From an uncultured Pseudomonas sp. (GTDB taxonomy: Bacteria; Pseudomonadota; Gammaproteobacteria; Pseudomonadales; Pseudomonadaceae), in NCBI GenBank assembly GCA_937863915.1, contig CALMID010000258.1, positions 1-5,538 of the forward strand: a stretch of DNA of 5,538 nt, written 5' to 3'. Below, one piece after another: positions 1 to 5,538 of this stretch. Each line of letters starts with the position of its first letter. The stretch's first letter is position 1. Made by a program: the position numbers and the translations under genes. The notes under the pieces are model-generated. The model was not told the DNA's origin, did not search any database, and saw only the letters and a program-made list of their open reading frames with translations.

Positions 1-2029
1 GCCCCGGCTTGGCGCCGTTGTCCGGGCTGAGCAGGTAGATTTCGCTGCCGCCGGGACCGGCAGCCAGCACCATGCCTTCGCTGACGCCGAACTTCATCTT
101 GCGCGGAGCCAGGTTGGCCACGTAGAGGGTCAGGCGGCCTTCCAGCTCGCTTGGGTTCGGGTAGGCGCTCTTGATGCCGCTGAACACGTTGCGCTTGGCG
201 TCGCCGATATCCAGGGTCAGACGCAGCAGCTTGTCGGCGCCTTCAACGAACTCGCACTTCTCGATCAGCGCGATGCGCAGATCGACGGCGGCAAAGGCGT
301 CGAAGTTGATCTCGGCGGCCAGCGGGTCCTTGGTCAGCTCGCCATTCCCGGCTGCAGCCGGTGCGGTATTTTCGGCGGCGAGGTCTTCCTTGGAGGCTTC
401 GATCATGGCGTCGATTTTGGCTGGCTCGATGCGGGTCAGCAGTGGGTTGAACGGATTCAGCTGGTGGTTAGCCAGCGGCGTGGCCAGGTCGGCCCAGCTC
501 AGCGGCGCCACATTCAGGAAGGCCTCGGCATCGGCAGCCAGCTTGGGCAGTACCGGTTTGAGCATGATCACCAGCTGGCGGAACAGGTTGACGCCCAGGG
601 CGCAGATTTCCTGCACTTCGGCCTGCTTGCCTTCCACCTTGTTCAGCGACCACGGTGCCTTGTCGGCGATCCAGGCATTGGCGCGGTCGGCCAGGGCCAT
701 GATTTCGCGCATGGCGCGGGCAAAGTCGCGGGCCTCGTAGGCGTCGGCAATGCTCGGGGCGGCAGTCTGGAAGGCGTCCCACAGCTCCGGCTCGGGGTTG
801 GCGCTGACCAGCACGCCGTTATTGCCCTTGTGGATAAAGCCGGCGCAGCGGCTGGCGATGTTGACCACCTTGCCGACCAGGTCGGCATTGACCTTCTGTA
901 CGAAGTCCTCAAGGTTGAGGTCGAGGTCATCGACGCTGCGGCCCAGTTTGCTGGCGTAGTAGTAACGCAGGTATTCCGGGTTCAGGTGATCCAGGTAGGT
1001 GCGCGCCTTGATGAAGGTGCCGCGCGACTTGGACATCTTCTGGCCGTTGACGGTCAGGTAGCCGTGCACGTTGACCGCCGTCGGCTTGCGGTAGCCGGCG
1101 CCTTCGAGCATGGCCGGCCAGAACAGGGCGTGGAAGTTGACGATGTCCTTGCCGATGAAGTGGTACAGCTCGGCGGTGGAGTCCGGGGCCCAGTAGGCGT
1201 CGAAGTCCAGTTCCGGGCGCTTGGCGCAGAGGTTCTTGAAACTGGCCATGTAGCCGACCGGGGCGTCCAGCCAGACGTAGAAGTACTTGCCTGGCTCATC
1301 GGGAATCTCGAAGCCGAAGTAGGGCGCGTCGCGGGAGATGTCCCACTCCTGCAGGCCACCATCCAGCCATTCGGCGATCTTGTTGGCCACGGCATCCTGC
1401 AGGGTGCCGCTGCGCGTCCAGCTTTTCAGCATGGCTTCGAAATCGGGCAGCTTGAAGAAGAAGTGCTTGGATTCCTTGAGCACCGGCACGGCGCCGGAAA
1501 TGGCCGAGCGCGGGTTCTTCAGCTCGGTCGGCTCATAGGTGGCGCCACACTTCTCGCAGTTGTCGCCGTACTGGTCCTCGGCCGCGCACTTGGGGCAGGT
1601 GCCCTTGATGAAACGGTCGGCGAGGAACATGCCCTTCTCGGGGTCGAAATACTGGGTCACCGAACGGGTGGCGATGTGGCCCTTGTCGCGCAGCGCCAGG
1701 TAGATGCCCGAAGCCAGCTCGCGGTTTTCCTCGGCGTGGGTCGAGTGGTAGTTGTCGAAGTCGACCAGGAAATCGGCGAAGTCGGCGCTGTGCTCGGCCT
1801 GCACGTTGGCGATCAGCTGTTCCGGGGTGATGCCTTCCTTCTCGGCGCGCAGCATGATGGCCGAGCCGTGGGCGTCGTCGGCGCAGACGTAGGTGCACTG
1901 GTTGCCGCGCAGTTTCTGGAAACGCACCCACATGTCGGTCTGGATGTACTCGAGCATGTGGCCCAGGTGAATGGAGCCATTGGCGTAGGGCAGGGCGCTG
2001 GTGACGAGAATCTTGCGGGCTTCGGACAT
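1..2029 (-). CDS. metG: Methionyl-tRNA synthetase (partial, last few codons missing)
   Basis: This cytoplasmic class I synthetase charges tRNA-Met (initiator and elongator) with methionine using ATP. The frame starts at the ATG at 2029-2027 ([19 protein letters not shown]) and stays open for 676 codons to the window edge. The HIGH-type motif HLGH is at residues 21-24 (1958-1969). A four-cysteine zinc knuckle is at C145, C148, C158 and C161. KMSKS is at 331-335 (1025-1039). W460 corresponds to the anticodon-reading Trp461 of E. coli MetG. An Ala-rich linker leads to a C-terminal Trbp111/EMAP-II-like tRNA-binding OB domain from about residue 573, so this is the long, dimer-forming type. The last visible residues, DNGAKPG, match the penultimate part of E. 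coli MetG (677 aa), so only about four residues and the stop are missing. No good Shine-Dalgarno precedes the ATG. In-frame GTGs lie upstream (2044, 2053), but the ATG best fits family alignment. It is divergent from mrp. Confidence 0.98.
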   Translation of the reverse strand, partial: MSEARKILVTSALPYANGSIHLGHMLEYIQTDMWVRFQKLRGNQCTYVCADDAHGSAIMLRAEKEGITPEQLIANVQAEHSADFADFLVDFDNYHSTHAEENRELASGIYLALRDKGHIATRSVTQYFDPEKGMFLADRFIKGTCPKCAAEDQYGDNCEKCGATYEPTELKNPRSAISGAVPVLKESKHFFFKLPDFEAMLKSWTRSGTLQDAVANKIAEWLDGGLQEWDISRDAPYFGFEIPDEPGKYFYVWLDAPVGYMASFKNLCAKRPELDFDAYWAPDSTAELYHFIGKDIVNFHALFWPAMLEGAGYRKPTAVNVHGYLTVNGQKMSKSRGTFIKARTYLDHLNPEYLRYYYASKLGRSVDDLDLNLEDFVQKVNADLVGKVVNIASRCAGFIHKGNNGVLVSANPEPELWDAFQTAAPSIADAYEARDFARAMREIMALADRANAWIADKAPWSLNKVEGKQAEVQEICALGVNLFRQLVIMLKPVLPKLAADAEAFLNVAPLSWADLATPLANHQLNPFNPLLTRIEPAKIDAMIEASKEDLAAENTAPAAAGNGELTKDPLAAEINFDAFAAVDLRIALIEKCEFVEGADKLLRLTLDIGDAKRNVFSGIKSAYPNPSELEGRLTLYVANLAPRKMKFGVSEGMVLAAGPGGSEIYLLSPDNGAKPG

Positions 2030-2066
2030 GATGATCGACTGCACTGGTGACACGGGAAGGTCGGCA

Positions 2067-2095
2067 ACTATATAGGCGCGGCGCATTTTTTTCAT
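2067..2095 (-). promoter_or_regulatory. Putative sigma70 promoter of metG
   Basis: Read on the minus strand, ATGAAA (2095-2090, four of six matches to TTGACA) and TATAGT (2072-2067, five of six matches to TATAAT) are separated by exactly 17 bases. Transcription would begin near 2060 and leave a leader of about 30 bases before the metG ATG. The AT-rich run of seven A's and the TATATA stretch stand out from the GC-rich surroundings. The match is by eye only; spacing and position are good, but the -35 box is modest. Confidence 0.45.
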
Positions 2096-2160
2096 CCGCA
2101 GCGGCGGTTTGCCACGCGGTCTTGCCCGGGGACGGGCATGCAGGCTAGGCGCTGCTCGGG

Positions 2161-2166
2161 TAAGAT
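2161..2166 (+). promoter_or_regulatory. Possible -10 box for mrp
   Basis: TAAGAT matches four of six positions of the sigma70 -10 consensus and lies 37 bases before the mrp ATG, a sensible distance for a short leader. I find no convincing -35 hexamer 16-18 bases upstream (the sequence there is near ATGCAG). This is either a weak or activator-dependent promoter, or a chance match. mrp must have its own promoter somewhere in 2030-2202, because the gene behind it points the other way. Confidence 0.25.
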
Positions 2167-2193
2167 GCCCGCCTGTTTTGCTCGGTCTTTTCT

Positions 2194-2197
2194 GGAG
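2194..2197 (+). promoter_or_regulatory. Ribosome binding site of mrp
   Basis: GGAG lies five bases before the ATG at 2203 and supports that start codon. It is the only clear Shine-Dalgarno sequence in front of any of the three genes here. Confidence 0.7.
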
Positions 2198-2202
2198 TTG
2201 CC

Positions 2203-3297
2203 ATGAGCGCTGTTAACCGCCAGCTGGTTGAAACCGTCCTGCGTCAGTTCACCGATCCGCACCTGAACCTCGATCCGGTCAGCGCCGGCTGCGTGCGCGA
2301 GATCGATATTCAGGGTGGCAAGGTCAGCGTGCGCCTGGAGCTGGGCTATGCCTGCGGTCTGTTCAAGAGCGGCTGGGCGCAGATGTTGCAGATGGCCCTG
2401 GAGAACCTCGAGGGTGTCGACTCGGCCAGCGTGCAGGTGGATGTGCGCATCGAGCCGCACAAGGCGCAGGAGCAGGTGCCGGCCCTGGCCAACGTGAAGA
2501 ACATCATTGCCGTGGCTTCGGGCAAGGGCGGTGTGGGCAAGTCCACCACCGCGGCCAATCTGGCCCTGGCGCTGGCCCGCGAGGGCGCGCGGGTGGGCAT
2601 TCTCGATGCCGATATCTATGGTCCCAGCCAGGGCATCATGTTCGGTATCGCCGAGGGCACCCGGCCGGCGATCAAGGATCAGAAGTGGTTCGTGCCCATC
2701 ACGGCGCATGGCGTGCAGGTCATGTCGATGGCTTTCCTCACCGACGACAACACGCCGGTGGTCTGGCGCGGGCCGATGGTCTCCGGGGCGCTGATCCAGC
2801 TGATCACCCAGACCGCCTGGGACAACCTCGATTATCTGGTGATCGATATGCCGCCGGGCACCGGCGATATCCACCTGACCCTGGCGCAGAAGGTACCAGT
2901 GGCCGGCAGTGTGATCGTCACCACGCCGCAGGACCTGGCCCTACTCGATGCGCGCAAGGGCGTGGAGATGTTCCGCAAGGTCAATATCCCGGTGCTGGGC
3001 GTGGTGGAGAACATGGCCGTGCATATCTGCAGCAACTGCGGCCATGCCGAGCACCTGTTCGGCGAGGGTGGTGGCGAGAAGCTCGCGGCGCAGTACGGCG
3101 TCGATCTGCTGGCTTCGCTGCCGCTGTCGATGGCCATCCGCCTGCAGGCCGATGATGGCAAGCCGACCACCGTGGCCGACCCGGAAAGCCAGATCGCCAT
3201 GATCTATCAGGAAATGGCCCGCTGTGTCGGGGCGCGCATCAGCCAGAGCGGTCTGGGTGCCGCCGCAATGCCGTCGATCGTGATCAGCGACGACTGA
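2203..3297 (+). CDS. mrp (apbC): Iron-sulfur cluster carrier protein Mrp/ApbC
   Basis: This is a 364-residue cytoplasmic P-loop NTPase of the Mrp/Nbp35 family. Members bind a [4Fe-4S] cluster at a dimer interface and pass it to apo-proteins in an ATP-dependent manner. Residues 1 to about 90 form the N-terminal MIP18/DUF59-type domain common in bacterial Mrp. The ATPase domain follows: the deviant Walker [10 protein letters not shown] is at 107-115 (second lysine of the motif = K113), the switch-like [10 protein letters not shown] at 133-142, and the Walker B region [11 protein letters not shown] at 212-222. The CxxC motif that ligates the cluster is present as C276-S-N-C279. Length and domain order are normal for the family, and I see no damage. 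The start is set by the GGAG five bases upstream and by the family-like N-terminus [10 protein letters not shown]. It is divergent from metG and followed 17 bases after its TGA stop by a strong hairpin, so it is probably monocistronic. Confidence 0.97.
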   Translation: MSAVNRQLVETVLRQFTDPHLNLDPVSAGCVREIDIQGGKVSVRLELGYACGLFKSGWAQMLQMALENLEGVDSASVQVDVRIEPHKAQEQVPALANVKNIIAVASGKGGVGKSTTAANLALALAREGARVGILDADIYGPSQGIMFGIAEGTRPAIKDQKWFVPITAHGVQVMSMAFLTDDNTPVVWRGPMVSGALIQLITQTAWDNLDYLVIDMPPGTGDIHLTLAQKVPVAGSVIVTTPQDLALLDARKGVEMFRKVNIPVLGVVENMAVHICSNCGHAEHLFGEGGGEKLAAQYGVDLLASLPLSMAIRLQADDGKPTTVADPESQIAMIYQEMARCVGARISQSGLGAAAMPSIVISDD

Positions 3298-3312
3298 TCA
3301 CCGTCTGTCTGA

Positions 3313-3343
3313 CTGGCCAGCTTGTGTGCGGCAAGCTGGCCGG
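3313..3343 (+). terminator. Hairpin after mrp, possible terminator
   Basis: GGCCAGCTTG (3315-3324) and CAAGCTGGCC (3332-3341) are a perfect 10-base inverted repeat around a seven-base loop. A U-G pair and a C-G pair could extend the stem to 12. It begins shortly after the mrp stop, which fits transcript ending or 3'-end protection. A proper U-tract is missing: the bases after the stem are ATATTGCT, and the first T run (TTTT) is about 18 bases further on. The reverse direction has no U-tract either. It may be a weak or factor-assisted terminator, or just an RNA-stabilising stem. Confidence 0.5.
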
Positions 3344-3380
3344 ATATTGCTCTGGGTCAGTTTTCGGCGAGATCGTTGTT

Positions 3381-3386
3381 GATAAT
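3381..3386 (+). promoter_or_regulatory. Possible -10 box for the GAF-PAS-GGDEF-EAL gene
   Basis: GATAAT matches five of six positions of the sigma70 -10 consensus and sits 61 bases before the ATG at 3448, in the most AT-rich part of this gap. The hexamer 17 bases upstream (CAGTTT, 3358-3363) is a poor -35, and there is no TG extension. It is offered only because this gene probably needs a promoter after the mrp hairpin. The rest of 3298-3447 shows no gene or RNA structure that I can recognise. Confidence 0.25.
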
Positions 3387-3447
3387 CTCTCGCGTCTTTC
3401 CGCTGTACCCCCGCAGCAGTATCTGGCGTGTAGTTGGCCTTTCCCGC

Positions 3448-5538
3448 ATGAACCTTATTCCCCAGGCGTTGACCCCGTCCCTGTGCGACGAAGACTTGTC
3501 CGAGTCCGAGCAGCAGGACATCCTGCATCTGCAGCAGGAAATCCTTGCCGCCGTGGCGCAGAACCTCGATCACCTGACGGTCATCCGTCAGGTCTGCCTG
3601 CTGGAAGAGCAGTTGCTGCCCGATGCCGTCGCCAGCGTGATGCTGCTGGACGAGCAGAAACTGCTGCAGCTGTATGTGGCGCCGAGCATCCCGGCTGAGG
3701 CAGCGGCGCGCCTGAGGAGTCTGCGTCCGGGGCCGCATGCCGGTTCCTGTGGCAATGCGGTGTACCGTGGCGAGGCGGTGTTCGTCAGCAATACGCGCAG
3801 CGACCCGCGCTGGCAGGAGCTGCGTCCTCTGGCGCTGGATTTCGGCCTGATGGCCTGCTGGTCGATGCCGATCCGCGGCGCCGGCCAGCAGATTCTCGGC
3901 ACCTTTGCCCTGTCCAGCTTCGTCGGCCGCGAGCCCGGCGCCTTCCACCGCAAGATTCTGGAAATCGGTGCCTCGATCATTGGCATCGTGCTGGAACGTC
4001 AGCGCCAGGAGCAGACCCTGAGCCTGCTGGGCAAGGTGTTCGAAAGCAGCAACCAGGCGATCATGCTCACCGACAGCCAGGCCGGCATCCTTGAGGTCAA
4101 CCGCGCTTTCAGCGACATGACCGGCTACAGCGCCGCCGAGGTCAAGGGGCAACGACCGAGCCTGCTGTCATCCGGCCGCCATGACCGAGCCTTTTACCAG
4201 AACATGTGGCGCAGCCTGCAGGAGCGTGGCTACTGGCAGGGCGAGGTGTGGAACCGGCGCAAGAATGGCGAGGTGTACCCCGAATGGCTGAGCATCACGG
4301 CGATTCGCGAGGCCGGGCAGATCACCAATTATGTGAGTTTCTTCTTCGATATTTCCGAGCAGAAGGCCACCCAGGCGCGGCTGGAATTTCTCACCTGCCA
4401 TGACCCGCTGACCGAGCTGCCCAACCGCCTGATCGTGCAGGAGCAGTTGAGTCAGGCCATGGTCAGCTCGGCACGCCGGCAGTTGCAGGCCGCCTTGCTC
4501 TATCTGGATCTGGATGAGTTCCGCACCATCAATGCCTCGCTCGGTCAGGCGGTGGGCGACCAGTTGCTGCGCGCGGTGGGCGAGCGGCTGCGCCAGTTGC
4601 TGGGTGAGCAATACCCGCTGGGGCGTCTGGATTCCGATGAGTTCGCCATCGTCCTGGCGGGCGTCGAGGAACTCGATCAGCCGGCAGAGCTGGCCGAGCA
4701 GATCATCCAGGCCTTTCTCAAGCCGTTCGTCATCGCCGGGCATGAGCTGATTTGTACCCTGTCCATCGGTATTGCCCTGTATCCGGAGGATGGCGAGGAC
4801 GGCGACAGTCTGCTGAAAAAGGCCGACAGCGCCATGAGCCACGCCAAGCAGGACGGGCGCAATACCTTCCGTTTCTACAGCGAGTCGATGAATCGCGATG
4901 CGGCGGCGCATCTGCAGCTGCGTACCGGCTTGCGCCGGGCGCTGGCGCAGGGCGAGCTGTTCCTCGAATACCAGCCGCAGGTCGAGTTGGTCAGCGGGCG
5001 GGTGATCGGTGCCGAGGCGCTGGTGCGCTGGCAGCACCCGCAGCTGGGGCGCATTGCTCCAGCTGACTTCATTGGTGTGGCCGAACAAAGTGGCCTGATC
5101 GTGCCCCTGGGCGAGTGGGTGCTGCAGCAGGCCTGCGCCCAGGCGGCCGCCTGGCAGCGCGCCGGCCATCCGCTGGTGGTGGCGGTGAACCTGTCCGGCG
5201 TGCAATTCAAGCGCGGTGATCTGGTCGACAGCGTGGCTGCCGCCCTGCTCGAATACGAGCTTGATCCGGCGCTGCTGGAGTTGGAACTGACCGAGACCAT
5301 CCTGATCGAGGGCACCGAGCACGTACTGGATAATCTGCAGCGCCTCAAGGCGCTGGGCGTGCAGCTGTCGATCGATGACTTCGGCACGGGTTATTCCAGC
5401 CTGGCCTACCTCAGCCGCCTGCCGGTGGACAAACTGAAGATCGATCAGTCCTTCGTGCGCAGTCTGCGCCAGGTGCCGGCCAACGCCACCATCGTGCGCA
5501 TGGTGGTGCAGATGGCGCGCAGCCTGGGTATCCGCTCG
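3448..5538 (+). CDS. GAF-PAS-GGDEF-EAL c-di-GMP signalling protein, likely phosphodiesterase (partial, C-terminus cut)
   Basis: 697 codons are visible and the frame is still open at the edge. No signal peptide or membrane segment is seen, so the protein is probably cytoplasmic. GAF domain, about residues 28-185, with the block HAGSCGNAVYRGEAVFVSN (98-115). PAS, about 195-303, with the typical GYSAAEVKG and GEVWNRRKNGEVYPEW stretches. GGDEF, about 314-477, begins with DPLTELPNR, but its signature is DSDEF (395-399) and no RxxD inhibitory site precedes it (positions 386 and 389 are G and Y), so diguanylate cyclase activity is doubtful. EAL, from about 490, has E523-A-L, N581, ELTE at 613-616, DDFGTG at 643-648 and KLKID with K664. 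The last catalytic Glu and Gln fall beyond the edge; an average EAL domain would need roughly 50 more residues. The inferred role is hydrolysis of c-di-GMP under GAF/PAS control; the signal sensed is unknown. No clear Shine-Dalgarno precedes the ATG. The frame is open upstream to 3313 with only TTG-type alternatives (3376, 3379), so the start is moderately sure. Confidence 0.93.
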   Translation, partial: MNLIPQALTPSLCDEDLSESEQQDILHLQQEILAAVAQNLDHLTVIRQVCLLEEQLLPDAVASVMLLDEQKLLQLYVAPSIPAEAAARLRSLRPGPHAGSCGNAVYRGEAVFVSNTRSDPRWQELRPLALDFGLMACWSMPIRGAGQQILGTFALSSFVGREPGAFHRKILEIGASIIGIVLERQRQEQTLSLLGKVFESSNQAIMLTDSQAGILEVNRAFSDMTGYSAAEVKGQRPSLLSSGRHDRAFYQNMWRSLQERGYWQGEVWNRRKNGEVYPEWLSITAIREAGQITNYVSFFFDISEQKATQARLEFLTCHDPLTELPNRLIVQEQLSQAMVSSARRQLQAALLYLDLDEFRTINASLGQAVGDQLLRAVGERLRQLLGEQYPLGRLDSDEFAIVLAGVEELDQPAELAEQIIQAFLKPFVIAGHELICTLSIGIALYPEDGEDGDSLLKKADSAMSHAKQDGRNTFRFYSESMNRDAAAHLQLRTGLRRALAQGELFLEYQPQVELVSGRVIGAEALVRWQHPQLGRIAPADFIGVAEQSGLIVPLGEWVLQQACAQAAAWQRAGHPLVVAVNLSGVQFKRGDLVDSVAAALLEYELDPALLELELTETILIEGTEHVLDNLQRLKALGVQLSIDDFGTGYSSLAYLSRLPVDKLKIDQSFVRSLRQVPANATIVRMVVQMARSLGIRS

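Noticed and set aside
464..2050. A 528-codon open frame on the plus strand, rich in Gly, Val, Ala, His and Gln.
   Set aside because: It lies almost wholly opposite metG, whose motifs and alignment are unmistakable. Its composition is what the antisense of GC-rich codons gives, and no domain is recognisable.
2123..2138. A small inverted repeat, TGCCCG-GGGA-CGGGCA, between metG and mrp.
   Set aside because: Six G/C-rich base pairs are expected by chance in such DNA. It lies upstream of both predicted transcript starts, and there is no U-tract or known operator match.
2092..2874. A 260-codon minus-strand frame opposite the first half of mrp.
   Set aside because: It is antisense to the DUF59 and Walker A coding region of mrp, is His/Arg/Gln-rich with low complexity, and has no recognisable domain.
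3298..3447. Possible small gene or RNA in the gap after mrp, including an upstream extension of the GGDEF-EAL frame to 3313.
   Set aside because: No ATG or well-spaced start with a Shine-Dalgarno is present, the extension is unlike the following protein, and no tRNA fold is visible.
3298..4152. A 284-codon minus-strand frame opposite the GAF/PAS coding region.
   Set aside because: It is a shadow of a well-supported plus-strand gene; the translation is rich in Gln, His and Arg and shows no known domain.
4168..5322. A 384-codon minus-strand frame opposite the GGDEF/EAL coding region.
   Set aside because: It is a GC-driven antisense frame, Leu/Gln/His-rich without motifs; the opposite strand clearly encodes GGDEF and EAL domains.

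Overview
The window is GC-rich, with a strong preference for G/C-ending codons (CTG, GCC, GGC, ATC, CAG). Its proteins read like those of gammaproteobacteria, most likely a Pseudomonas. The main grounds are the head-to-head metG / mrp (apbC) pair and the style of the multidomain c-di-GMP protein. The species cannot be fixed from this window.

Layout: (1) Positions 1-2029, minus strand, hold metG, methionyl-tRNA synthetase. It is complete at the N-terminus and loses only its last few codons at the left edge. (2) Positions 2030-2202 form a divergent intergenic region with a plausible sigma70-type promoter for metG, a weak -10 for mrp, and a clear ribosome binding site for mrp. (3) Positions 2203-3297, plus strand, hold mrp/apbC, a complete P-loop Fe-S cluster carrier. 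(4) Positions 3298-3447 hold a long perfect hairpin just after mrp and a possible weak promoter. (5) Positions 3448-5538, plus strand, hold a large cytoplasmic GAF-PAS-GGDEF-EAL signalling protein cut by the right edge. Its GGDEF motif is degenerate (DSDEF) and its visible EAL residues are intact.

The first two genes are housekeeping: aminoacylation of tRNA-Met, and Fe-S cluster delivery. The third is a regulatory gene. It most likely breaks down c-di-GMP, with the GAF and PAS domains as input. Nothing in the sequence ties it functionally to metG or mrp, and the hairpin plus about 150 bp of spacing suggests it is a separate transcription unit. As I recall, mrp in P. aeruginosa is followed by dcd, so its presence here may mark a lineage-specific insertion.

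Three genes fill almost the whole window. I see no RNA genes, mobile elements, CRISPR arrays or clear signs of horizontal transfer. Several long open frames opposite the real genes are GC-driven shadows. I found no credible undescribed system; the observations most worth checking are the degenerate GGDEF domain and the gene neighbourhood.
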